A stretch of 64,000 nucleotides of DNA, from positions 4,191-68,190 of the forward strand of contig JOBE01000040.1 of the NCBI GenBank assembly GCA_000717735.1. Direction: 5' to 3'. Both the position numbers and the translations under genes were made by a program. The stretch is from Streptomyces griseoluteus (lineage in GTDB: Bacteria > Actinomycetota > Actinomycetes > Streptomycetales > Streptomycetaceae). The notes beneath the pieces are model-generated. The model ran no database searches. It had not been told where the DNA came from and saw only the letters and a program-made list of their open reading frames with translations. Of this stretch, positions 8,469 to 15,774 are shown piece by piece (the stretch's first letter is position 1; every line of letters begins with the position of its first letter).

Positions 8469-8521
8469 GTGCCGGGGCATGACGTCCGGGGTAATCGACC
8501 CCGCACGGCATGCCCCGGCAC
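8469..8521. repeat. Nested inverted repeat 3' of ADH
   Basis: GTGCCGGGGCATG (8469-8481) is a perfect 13-bp inverted copy of CATGCCCCGGCAC (8509-8521). Inside it, CGGGGT (8487-8492) pairs with ACCCCG (8498-8503). The structure starts 20 bp after the ADH stop and ends 9 bp before the next ATG, so it may be a terminator, an operator, or both. Confidence 0.6.
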
Positions 8522-8530
8522 GCTGTCCCC

Positions 8531-8887
8531 ATGACCGCATACGCGATAGCCAGCCTGCACCCGACGGCCGTCCTCCACGAGGAGGTCTTCCAGTACATGG
8601 AGCGCGTCCAGGCCACCCTCGACCCCTTCGACGGCCGCTTCCTCATCCACGGAGCGCCCGAGCGGGACGTCAAGGAGGGCGAGTGGCCCGCCTCGGTCGT
8701 CCTCGTCGGCTTCCCCTCGATGGACCACGCCCGCCGCTGGTACGACTCCGCCGACTATCAGGAGCTGATCCCGCTGCGCGCCCGCCACATGGCGGGCGAC
8801 CTCCAGCTGATCGACGGCGTCGCCCCCGGTTACGACCCGGCGACGACGGCCGCGGCCCTGCGCGCCGCGTCACACGGGACGGCCTGA
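8531..8887 (+). CDS. DUF1330-like small protein
   Basis: 118-aa protein with the ferredoxin-like fold pattern of DUF1330: a beta strand at the start (MTAYAIASLHP), a helix, VVLVGFPSMDHARRWYDS and a closing helix. The DHARRWYDS element is typical of the family. Biochemical role unknown. The ATG follows directly after a nested inverted repeat. The 3' end overlaps the convergent ABC-F gene by 18 bp. Confidence 0.75.
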   Translation: MTAYAIASLHPTAVLHEEVFQYMERVQATLDPFDGRFLIHGAPERDVKEGEWPASVVLVGFPSMDHARRWYDSADYQELIPLRARHMAGDLQLIDGVAPGYDPATTAAALRAASHGTA

Positions 8888-10531
8888 ACGGAGTTCGAGC
8901 CGGGTGCCGCCGAAGCCCGCGCGGAAGCGGCGGTCATGGGAGACCGCGACCACGGCGCCCCCGAAGGCGGCGAGGGCCGTCTCCAGGTCCTCCACCAGGG
9001 AGAGCGCCACATGGTTGGTCGGCTCGTCCAGGACGAGCAGGCCGACCGGCCGGGTCACCAGACGGGCCAGCTCCAGCCAGCGCCGCTGGCCCACCGACAG
9101 CCGGGCCACCGGCACGGTCAGGTCCTCCTCCCGGAACAGCCCGAGGGCGAGCAGCTCCTCCGCGTGCTCCTCGGGCAGGCCGGGGCGGCCCGCCGCGTAC
9201 GCCGTGAGCAGGGGCTTCGGGGACGGTACGGCGGGCAGCTCCTGGGGCAGGTAGCCGACCCGCACCGACGACCGCAGGACGGTGCCGCCATCGGGCCGCA
9301 GATCACCGGCGAGCACCCGCAGCAGGGTCGTCTTCCCGGCGCCGTTGGGCCCGGAGACGAGCACGCGGTCACCGGCGGAGACCCGGAGCGCGTCGATCCG
9401 CAGCCGGTCACCGACCACGACGTCGGCGAGCTCGGCGACAACGGACGGACCGCGGGCATCGGCCACGCCGCCGCCCTCGGCCCCGCCGTCGGCGTCCCCC
9501 GCCGGGATCCGGGCCGTGAACCGCAGCGGTTCCGGCGGGGCCGCCACCGGTGCCCTCAACAGCTGGTCGAGCCGTACACGAGCCGCCCTGACCTGCCCGG
9601 ACAGCTTGTTCTCCGACGAGCGGCGGTGCTTGCCGAAACCCTGCCCGGGATCCTTGCCGGACCCGGCGAGCCGCTGCCCCGCCGCGGCCACCAGCTCCTC
9701 CGTACGGGCCAGCTCCTCCCGCCACTCCTCGTGCTCCCGCACCTGCCGGCGGCGGGCCGCGGCCTTCGCCGCGCGGTAGCCGGACCAGCCGTCGCCGTAC
9801 CGGGTCACCGAACGGGTGTCCCGGTCGACCTCCAGGATCGCCGTCGCCATCCCCTCCAGGAACGCCCGGTCGTGGGTGACGGCCACCACCGTCCCTCGGT
9901 GCGCCCGAAGCCGGTCCTCCAGCCAGTCGGTGGCGGCCCGGTCCAGATGGTTCGTGGGCTCGTCGAGCAGCAGCAGCTCGGCGCCCGACGCCAGGACGCA
10001 GGCGAGGGCGAGCCGCGACTGCTCGCCGCCGGAGAGCGTGCCGACCCGGCGCTCGTACGGGACGTGCCCGAGCCCGAGCCCGTGCAGCGCGGCGTCGACC
10101 AGGGCGTCCGCCTGGTAGCCGCCGCGCTCCTCGAACCGGGCGGCCAGCTCGCCGTACGCGAGGAGTTCCCCGGGCGTCGCGGAGCCGAGCGTCTCCTCGG
10201 CCTCCCGCAACCGCCGCTCCAGGGCCCGGAGGTCGGCGAGGGCGGCGTCGACGGTGTCCCGCACGGTGTGCCCGGGTCCGACGCCGAAGGTCTCGGCGAG
10301 CGTCTGCGCGAGGTGCGCGACGCCGCCGGGGAAGCACACGGTCACCTCACCGCCGTCGGGCGCCCCTGCCCCGGCGAGCAGCCGCAACAGCGTGGACTTG
10401 CCGGAGCCGTTCTCACCGATGACGGCGGCCTTCTCGCCGGGGCGGACGGTGAGCGTGATCTGTTCGAGGACGGAGCGGTCCCCGTAGGAGACGGAGACGT
10501 CTTTCAAGGTCAACTGGGCGCGGTCGCGCAT
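8870..10531 (-). CDS. ABC-F family ATPase (ribosome protection type)
   Basis: 553-aa protein with two ABC domains and no membrane segment, so it acts on ribosomes rather than exporting. First domain: GENGSGKST Walker A, LSGGEQSRLALA signature, LLLDEPTNHLD Walker B. Second domain: GPNGAGKTT, LSVGQRRWLELA and VLDEPTNH. The domains are joined by a basic helical linker (residues about 240-330) that in ABC-F proteins reaches into the ribosome. I chose ATG 10531, preceded by GGAAAGAA. The start region can pair with an upstream leader ORF, pointing to antibiotic-induced expression. Target drug unknown. Confidence 0.9.
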   Translation of the reverse strand: MRDRAQLTLKDVSVSYGDRSVLEQITLTVRPGEKAAVIGENGSGKSTLLRLLAGAGAPDGGEVTVCFPGGVAHLAQTLAETFGVGPGHTVRDTVDAALADLRALERRLREAEETLGSATPGELLAYGELAARFEERGGYQADALVDAALHGLGLGHVPYERRVGTLSGGEQSRLALACVLASGAELLLLDEPTNHLDRAATDWLEDRLRAHRGTVVAVTHDRAFLEGMATAILEVDRDTRSVTRYGDGWSGYRAAKAAARRRQVREHEEWREELARTEELVAAAGQRLAGSGKDPGQGFGKHRRSSENKLSGQVRAARVRLDQLLRAPVAAPPEPLRFTARIPAGDADGGAEGGGVADARGPSVVAELADVVVGDRLRIDALRVSAGDRVLVSGPNGAGKTTLLRVLAGDLRPDGGTVLRSSVRVGYLPQELPAVPSPKPLLTAYAAGRPGLPEEHAEELLALGLFREEDLTVPVARLSVGQRRWLELARLVTRPVGLLVLDEPTNHVALSLVEDLETALAAFGGAVVAVSHDRRFRAGFGGTRLELRSGRPV

Positions 10532-10688
10532 GGGTTCTTTCCCTGAAGGAGAGGGGTCGTTCGGGCCGGAAGGAAGGGACACCGAGACCTCCGCCGCCGC
10601 GCCCGAGGAGCGCAGCATCAGCGGGTCAGGCCGCGTCCACGGCCGGAATCAGAGAAAGAAATAGAACGAACCCATGCGGTCGAGTCTA
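10527..10688 (-). promoter_or_regulatory. ABC-F leader: promoter and start-codon sequestering repeat
   Basis: A -10 box TAGACT (10688-10683) lies 7 bp before the ATG of an 8-codon leader ORF. The leader start region (10678-10668, CGCATGGGTTC on the transcript) is a perfect 11-bp complement of the ABC-F start region (10537-10527, GAACCCATGCG on the transcript), so the transcript can fold to hide the ABC-F start codon. A second short hairpin, GGCCG/CGGCC, follows the leader stop. This is the layout of drug-inducible attenuation. Confidence 0.65.
10649..10675 (-). CDS. Leader peptide MGSFYFFL
   Basis: Eight-codon ORF in the 5' leader of the ABC-F gene, encoding MGSFYFFL, with four aromatic residues in a row of five. 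No Shine-Dalgarno site is present; the ATG is 7 bp after a TAGACT box, so it is likely translated from a leaderless mRNA. A ribosome stalled here by an antibiotic would disrupt the 11-bp pairing that covers the ABC-F start codon. The function is inferred from layout; translation is unproven. Confidence 0.55.
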   Translation of the reverse strand: MGSFYFFL

Positions 10689-10695
10689 ACGACGA

Positions 10696-10734
10696 GGCCC
10701 GCCCCGGCGAACTTCCTTTCGCCGTGGACGGGCC
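10696..10734 (-). terminator. msrA terminator hairpin
   Basis: GGCCCG (10696-10701) with CGGGCC (10729-10734), and CGGCGAA (10705-10711) with TTCGCCG (10718-10724), form a two-part hairpin with a 6-base loop, about 20 bp after the msrA stop. It abuts the promoter of the ABC-F leader. Confidence 0.65.
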
Positions 10735-10752
10735 CTGAGGTCACGCTGTCGG

Positions 10753-11415
10753 CTACTGGGCCTTCGCCACACCGATCGGGCAGGAGACGCCCGTACCGCC
10801 GATGCCGCAGTAGCCCGCCGGGTTGCGGTCCAAATACTGCTGGTGATACGCCTCCGCCGCGTAGAACGGGCGGCTCTCGTCCGCCGGGAGGATCTCCGTG
10901 CTGATCGTGCCGTAGCCCGAGCCCGTCAGGACCTTCTGGTAGGCCTCGCGGGAGGACTCGGCGGCCGCCGCCTGGGCGGGGGAGTGGGTGTAGATCGCCG
11001 AGCGGTACTGGGTGCCCACGTCGTTGCCCTGGCGGAAGCCCTGGGTCGGGTCGTGCGACTCCCAGAACAGCTTCAGGAGGCTCTCGTACGAGACCTTCGA
11101 CGGGTCGAAGACGACCCGGACGGCCTCGGTGTGGCCGGTCAGGCCCGAGCAGACCTCCTCGTACGCCGGGTTCCGCGTGTAGCCGCCCTGGTAGCCGACG
11201 AGGGTCGTCCAGACGCCGTCGGTCTGCCAGAACTTGCGCTCGGCGCCCCAGAAACAGCCGAGGCCGAAGTCGGCGACCTCCAGGCCCTCCGGGTACGGGC
11301 CGAGGAGCGGGTTGCCGAGGACGGTGTGGCGCTCGGGCACCGAGAACTCGGGCTCGGGCCGGCCGCGCAGGGCCTGCTCGGGGGTGGGGAGGACGGGGGT
11401 GCGGGACAGGAACAT
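10753..11415 (-). CDS. msrA: Peptide-methionine (S)-S-oxide reductase
   Basis: 220-aa MsrA, which repairs methionine-S-sulfoxide in proteins using thioredoxin. [13 protein letters not shown] carries the catalytic Cys, and [18 protein letters not shown] and YRSAIY are conserved family stretches. A resolving Cys is near the C-terminus (GYCGIGGTG...CPIG). Length fits the longer actinobacterial form. ATG 11415 is chosen because GGAGAG lies 7 nt upstream; an in-frame start at 11451 is less likely. Confidence 0.95.
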   Translation of the reverse strand: MFLSRTPVLPTPEQALRGRPEPEFSVPERHTVLGNPLLGPYPEGLEVADFGLGCFWGAERKFWQTDGVWTTLVGYQGGYTRNPAYEEVCSGLTGHTEAVRVVFDPSKVSYESLLKLFWESHDPTQGFRQGNDVGTQYRSAIYTHSPAQAAAAESSREAYQKVLTGSGYGTISTEILPADESRPFYAAEAYHQQYLDRNPAGYCGIGGTGVSCPIGVAKAQ

Positions 11416-11499
11416 GCTGCATCTCTCCTCGACGGTCGGCGTTGTGCACAACGTCCGGGAGGGGGGAGGGATTCCCTCCCGCGCTCGGCCCCGGCGCCG

Positions 11500-11612
11500 C
11501 TCACCGCGCGCCTCACCACACCCGCCTCACCACACCTGCCTCGGCGCGCCTGCCTCACCACACCCGCCTCAGCGCGCCTGCCTCACCGCGCGCCTCACCA
11601 CACCCGCCTCAC
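11500..11612. repeat. Degenerate CTC/CAC-rich tandem repeat
   Basis: Pyrimidine-rich array in which CACACCCGCCTCA and GCGCGCCT(G)CCTCACC blocks alternate about four times each. It fills the gap between the msrA start and the 3' end of the next minus-strand gene (stop at 11609). There is strong strand asymmetry; no coding sense seen. Confidence 0.6.
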
Positions 11613-12715
11613 CCCGGCAGCGTCGCCGGGCTGCCGCCGTTCGCCTCGTACCCGGCCACCGCCAGGTTCCGGTAGACGGTGAACTCCGCCGCCGGGTCCC
11701 CGCTCAGCGTCCACGGCACCGAGCCCACGTGCCCGTCGACCTTCACCAGCTGGTGCATGGCCTCCGCCCAGCGCTCCGAGCGGACCAGGAAGTAGACGAG
11801 CAGATGGCGCACGTGCGCCAGCATCGGGTCGTCGGGCCGGGCCGAGTGGACGGCGTACAGCGCGCCGTCCATCGCCTTCGACACCACCGCCGTACGGAAG
11901 AAGTCCTGCACGAGCACCACGTCCGGCACGTGCTCGTGCACCGCGAACAGCGGCAGCGCGGCGAGCAGCGAGCCGCGCGGCGCGCGCGCCGCGGCCGTCG
12001 TCGCGAAGTGGTCGGCCTCCTCGCGGGAGCCGTGCCACTTCTCGCACCAGTAGTGCAGGGCCGCCAGATGGGCCCCCATGTGCTGCGGCGCCCGGTCGAT
12101 GACCTGCGCCCACACCTGGTCGAACTGCTCGTGGCCGTAGCCGAGACCGCGGGCCACGGCCAGCTGCGTGATGTACGGGACCGGGTCGCCCGGGGCGAGC
12201 AGGGCCGCCTCCTCGGTGACCTTCCGCGCCTCCTCCAGGATGATCCGGAAGTCGTCGGTGCCGGCCGTCGACGAGCGCCAGGCCTGCTGGACCAGGAACT
12301 CCGCGTGGACGGCCGCGCCGCCCGCGTCCTTCGGGGCCTCCGCCCGCCAGGTCCGCAGCCACGCGCCGCCCACGCCCGGCCGTTCCTGGAGTTCGAGGGA
12401 GGCGGCGCCCGCGAAGGCCTGGACGCGCTGCCAGCGCACCTCGCCGTCCTTGTCGGTGGTGGCGAGCAGCCGGGACGCGGCCCGCCAGTCCTGGGTGGCC
12501 TGGACGACGTCGAGGACGTGCAGCAGTTCGTCGTCGGCGCCCGGGAGCCGTACGTCCTGGTCCTCCTGCCGTACGAATCCGTACGCCTCCGGATCCGCCG
12601 CGTCCGGCGAGCCCGGCGCGGCCAGCCGGATCCCGCCGCCCCGGCGGCGCAGCAGGTAGGGGCCGAGGATGCCGAACAGCAGCCCGAGCGCGATCAGGAA
12701 CCAGAGAATCTCCAT
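11609..12715 (-). CDS. Membrane-anchored helical-repeat protein, function unknown
   Basis: 368-aa protein not recognised by family. Residues 1-25 are a single N-terminal membrane helix (MEILWFLIALGLLFGILGPY) followed by RRR, so the bulk should be cytosolic. The rest is helical, with TPR-like spacing of W, A and Y residues across residues 60-350 (for example ALHYWCEKWHG and VYRNLAVAGYEANG), suggesting a protein-interaction scaffold. ATG 12715 has GACAAT 7 bp upstream and no ribosome site. It is divergent from metB with only 72 bp between start codons. Confidence 0.7.
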   Translation of the reverse strand: MEILWFLIALGLLFGILGPYLLRRRGGGIRLAAPGSPDAADPEAYGFVRQEDQDVRLPGADDELLHVLDVVQATQDWRAASRLLATTDKDGEVRWQRVQAFAGAASLELQERPGVGGAWLRTWRAEAPKDAGGAAVHAEFLVQQAWRSSTAGTDDFRIILEEARKVTEEAALLAPGDPVPYITQLAVARGLGYGHEQFDQVWAQVIDRAPQHMGAHLAALHYWCEKWHGSREEADHFATTAAARAPRGSLLAALPLFAVHEHVPDVVLVQDFFRTAVVSKAMDGALYAVHSARPDDPMLAHVRHLLVYFLVRSERWAEAMHQLVKVDGHVGSVPWTLSGDPAAEFTVYRNLAVAGYEANGGSPATLPG

Positions 12716-12787
12716 GCGTCCCATTGTCCAGGACGGCGCGTGAGACGATCCAGGCGCCGGGGGGTGTGCGGGACTACGCTCCTGACC

Positions 12788-13942
12788 ATGAGCGACCAGC
12801 ACTCTCACCAGAGCTTCGAGACCCGCGCGATCCACGCGGGCAACACCGCCGACCCGCTGACCGGCGCGGTCGTCCCGCCCATCTACCAGGTGTCCACCTA
12901 CAAGCAGGACGGCGTGGGCGGGCTGCGCGGCGGTTACGAGTACAGCCGCAGCGCCAACCCGACCCGTACGGCCCTTGAGGAGAACCTGGCGGCCCTGGAG
13001 GGCGGCCGGCGCGGTCTCGCCTTCGCCTCCGGCCTGGCGGCCGAGGACTGCCTGCTGCGCGCGCTGCTCGCGCCCGGCGACCACGTGGTCATCCCGAACG
13101 ACGCGTACGGCGGCACGTTCCGGCTGTTCGCCAAGGTCGTGGAGCGCTGGGGCGTGGACTTCTCGGTGGCGAACACGTCCGACGTCGACGCGGTGCGGGA
13201 CGCCGTCAACGACCGTACGAAGCTGATCTGGGTCGAGACCCCGTCGAACCCGCTCCTCGGCATCACCGACATCGAGGCCGTCGCGGGCGTGGCCCGGCAG
13301 GCCGGCGTGAAGCTGGTCGTCGACAACACCTTCGCCTCGCCGTACCTGCAGCAGCCGCTCGCGCTCGGCGCGGACGTCGTCGTGCACTCGCTCACCAAGT
13401 ACATGGGCGGGCACTCGGACGTCGTCGGCGGCGCCCTGGTGACGGCCGACGCGGCGCTCGGGGAGGAGCTGGCGTACCACCAGAACGCGATGGGCGCGGT
13501 GGCCGGTCCCTTCGACTCGTGGATCGTGCTGCGCGGCATCAAGACGCTCGCCGTGCGCATGGACCGCCACAGCGAGAACGCGGCGAAGGTGGTCGAGATG
13601 CTGACTCAGCACCCGAAGGTCACCCAGGTCCTCTACCCGGGCCTCCCGGAGCACCCGGGGCACGAGATCGCGGCCAAGCAGATGCGTTCGTTCGGCGGCA
13701 TGATCTCCTTCCGCGTGCAGGGCGGCGAGGAGGCGGCGGTCGAGGTCTGCAACCGCGCCCAGCTCTTCACCCTGGGCGAGTCGCTCGGCGGCGTCGAGTC
13801 GCTGATCGAGCACCCGGGCCGGATGACCCACGCGTCCGTCGCGGGCTCCGCCCTCGAGGTCCCCGCGGACCTCGTCCGCCTCTCGGTGGGCATCGAGAAC
13901 GCCGACGACCTCCTCGCCGACCTGCGCCAGGCCCTGGGCTAG
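12788..13942 (+). CDS. metB: Cystathionine gamma-synthase (PLP-dependent)
   Basis: 384-aa Cys/Met-metabolism PLP enzyme, most likely making cystathionine from an activated homoserine and cysteine for methionine synthesis. YEYSRSANPTRTALE and FASGLAAEDCLLRALLAPGD are hallmark stretches, and the PLP lysine is in HSLTKYMGGHSDVVGG. A cystathionine gamma-lyase role cannot be excluded, since the two share this fold. The ATG has TACGCT exactly 7 bp upstream (12775-12780) and no Shine-Dalgarno site, suggesting a leaderless mRNA. Confidence 0.9.
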   Translation: MSDQHSHQSFETRAIHAGNTADPLTGAVVPPIYQVSTYKQDGVGGLRGGYEYSRSANPTRTALEENLAALEGGRRGLAFASGLAAEDCLLRALLAPGDHVVIPNDAYGGTFRLFAKVVERWGVDFSVANTSDVDAVRDAVNDRTKLIWVETPSNPLLGITDIEAVAGVARQAGVKLVVDNTFASPYLQQPLALGADVVVHSLTKYMGGHSDVVGGALVTADAALGEELAYHQNAMGAVAGPFDSWIVLRGIKTLAVRMDRHSENAAKVVEMLTQHPKVTQVLYPGLPEHPGHEIAAKQMRSFGGMISFRVQGGEEAAVEVCNRAQLFTLGESLGGVESLIEHPGRMTHASVAGSALEVPADLVRLSVGIENADDLLADLRQALG

Positions 13943-14006
13943 TCACCAGACGGTACGGAGGTCCCGGGGCCGCCCGCGGTACGAGGCCGCGGGCCCCTGG
14001 AGCGAA

Positions 14007-14033
14007 GGCCCGGACGTCCCGGACGTCCGGGCC
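14007..14033. terminator. Perfect 13-bp palindromic terminator
   Basis: GGCCCGGACGTCC (14007-14019) and GGACGTCCGGGCC (14021-14033) are perfect inverted copies around one base. It sits just after the DUF1059 stop on the minus strand. A second GC-rich hairpin just before it (about 13962-13997) probably serves metB. Confidence 0.7.
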
Positions 14034-14042
14034 CAGCGTTGT

Positions 14043-14234
14043 TCAGGTGCCGGGCAGCGGGTCCTTCATCGAGGCCCGGACCTCCTCGCGGAGCTCGGGA
14101 GTGTCCGTGTGCTCGTGCACGGAGACCGCGTGCGCGACGGCCGCCCGCAGAAGTTCGTCCTCCTCGCCCGACATGTAGAGCGAACAGCCGGAGACGCTCG
14201 GGGCGTCGCGGCAGTCGGTTGCTTTCCTGGCCAT
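14043..14234 (-). CDS. DUF1059 domain protein
   Basis: 63-aa protein matching DUF1059: MARKATDCRD at the start, a conserved Cys pair (TDC...SGC), then GEEDELLRAAVAHAVSVHEH and TPELREEVRASM. Function unknown; the two Cys and two His suggest metal binding. The start is fixed by GGAGGT 4-9 nt before the ATG. Confidence 0.85.
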   Translation of the reverse strand: MARKATDCRDAPSVSGCSLYMSGEEDELLRAAVAHAVSVHEHTDTPELREEVRASMKDPLPGT

Positions 14235-14275
14235 AACGACCTCCAGACGGGCCCCCCTCCAGGCTAGGCCCGTCT

Positions 14276-14527
14276 TCACCAGCCTTCGAGCGGTGGCGTC
14301 GTCTCGGCCGGCGGGACCTCCCAGGGCCGGGCCGCCGACGCCCACACGGCGAACGCGACCGCCGCGACGACGAACAGGCCCCACAGCAGCCGGCGGGCCA
14401 CCCGCTCCAGGCGGGCGCGCCGCGCCCCGCTCGCCGCCGCCCGTACGGCGAGGTCCGCGGGGACCGGTGGATGCGGGGTGTCGAGCATCCGCCGGACCGC
14501 CGCCTCCTTGTCCTCGTGCCGGGTCAC
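14276..14527 (-). CDS. Small membrane protein, putative anti-sigma partner
   Basis: 83-aa protein: about 45 soluble basic residues (HEDKEAAVRRMLDTPHPPVP...), one membrane helix (LLWGLFVVAAVAFAVWA) and a short external tail. The GTG start overlaps the stop of the upstream sigma-factor gene as GTGA, so translation is coupled. Position and topology suggest control of that sigma factor. There is no HXXXCXXC zinc motif, so it is not a classical ZAS anti-sigma factor. Function inferred only from context. Confidence 0.6.
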   Translation of the reverse strand: MTRHEDKEAAVRRMLDTPHPPVPADLAVRAAASGARRARLERVARRLLWGLFVVAAVAFAVWASAARPWEVPPAETTPPLEGW

Positions 14528-14994
14528 GCGGCGGTTCCGGCGTCGCGGTCGGAGGTCGCCCTCAGCGCCGCGACCGAGCGCGCGCAGACGGCGCGGACGC
14601 GTGCCTCCGGCAGTCCGAGCAGCGCCCCGACCTGCTCCTCGGCGACGCCCTCGTACAACCGGAGGACGACGACGAGCCGTTCCTGCGGGTGGAGGGCGGA
14701 GAGCACCCCGCCCCGGCCCGCGCGGTACCGCCGTGCGGTGCGCGCGAAGCGGGCGGCGAGGTCGCGTCGGGTGAGGTCGTACGGGTCCTCGTCGCGCAGC
14801 CGGCCCCACACCGCGTACGTGTGGGCGAGGGCGGCGGTCAGCAGCGTCCTGGCGTGCGGGTTGCGGGTGCGGGTCTCGGCGGTGAGGAGGGTCGCGGCGT
14901 GCAGCAGCCGGCCCGCCGCCCCGGCCACGAACGCCTCGAACTCCCGGACGCGGTAGGCGTGTTCGGTGCCGGTTCCGCTTCGATGCTCTCGCAC
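14524..14994 (-). CDS. Small sigma-70 family (ECF/SigE-like) factor
   Basis: 156-aa protein. The N-terminal half resembles a shortened region 2 (VREFEAFVAGAAGRLLHAA...). The C-terminal part is a region-4 HTH (PQERLVVVLRLYEG, then EEQVGALLGLPEARVRA). The pattern is that of short SigE-family sigma factors common in Streptomyces. I chose GTG 14994 because a stop lies shortly upstream and no ATG is in frame; the ribosome site is weak. It is coupled to the small membrane protein downstream. Confidence 0.75.
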   Translation of the reverse strand: MREHRSGTGTEHAYRVREFEAFVAGAAGRLLHAATLLTAETRTRNPHARTLLTAALAHTYAVWGRLRDEDPYDLTRRDLAARFARTARRYRAGRGGVLSALHPQERLVVVLRLYEGVAEEQVGALLGLPEARVRAVCARSVAALRATSDRDAGTAA

Positions 14995-15025
14995 GTCCTC
15001 ATCTGAGGGCAGCGCGGGGGCGGGG

Positions 15026-15625
15026 TCAAGAGGTCGGCGTGGACTCGCTCGTTCCCTCGGACGCGGAAGGGGTCGCGGACGGGGCCGAGGAGGGCGCCGC
15101 GGACTCGGGGGCGGACTCCGTGGTGGATTCGGCGGCCGGATGGCCCAGGTGCGCCGACTGCCGTGCGGACAGCGCGGTGTTGAAGCGCGTGAGCAGGGTG
15201 CAGAACGACTCGCGCTCGGCCGGCGTCCAGCCCTCCGTGACCTCCACCATCAGCTGGCGGCGCGAGGAGCGGACCTCCTCCAGGCGGGTCAGGCCGCGCT
15301 GCGAGAGCTGGAGGACGACCGCCCGCCCGTCCTCCGGGTGCGAGGTGCGCTTCACCAGGCCGGTGTCGACGAGCGGCGCGACCTGCCGGGTGACCGTCGA
15401 CGAGTCGATGCCCATGCCGGCGGCCAGCGCCTTGACGCCCATCGGGCCTTCCTGGTCAAGGCGGTTGAGCAGGAGGTAGGCCGCGCGGTCCATGGAGTTC
15501 CGCAGCTGGCCGGTGCCGCCGAGGCGGGTCTGCTCGGCCCGGCGGGCGAAGACGGCCACCTGGTGCTGGAGGGCGTCGAGGAGACCGGGGTCGAGCTCAG
15601 TCGTCATGTCCTGAGATGTGGGCAT
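15026..15625 (-). CDS. MarR-family transcriptional regulator
   Basis: 199-aa regulator. Residues about 20-150 form the winged helix: GVKALAAGMGIDSSTVTRQV is the recognition HTH and RTSHPEDGRAVVLQLSQRG is the wing. The last 40 residues are a low-complexity Ser/Thr/Ala/Glu/Pro tail not typical of MarR. It is divergent from threonine ammonia-lyase with 149 bp between starts. The ligand is unknown. Start at 15625 or at 15607 (MTTELD) cannot be settled. Confidence 0.85.
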   Translation of the reverse strand: MPTSQDMTTELDPGLLDALQHQVAVFARRAEQTRLGGTGQLRNSMDRAAYLLLNRLDQEGPMGVKALAAGMGIDSSTVTRQVAPLVDTGLVKRTSHPEDGRAVVLQLSQRGLTRLEEVRSSRRQLMVEVTEGWTPAERESFCTLLTRFNTALSARQSAHLGHPAAESTTESAPESAAPSSAPSATPSASEGTSESTPTS

Positions 15626-15774
15626 GGCTGTGGGTCTCTCTCGTGCGGGGGTGGTCGGTCGGTGGGGGACAGAGTACGCGGCCCCGGGGAGGTCCGTACC
15701 GGGGCTGCGTAAACCGTTTCGCGCCCCTGCCCGCCGGGCGGCCATCAGGGCCGTGAGCTGCGAGACTTGGTGTC

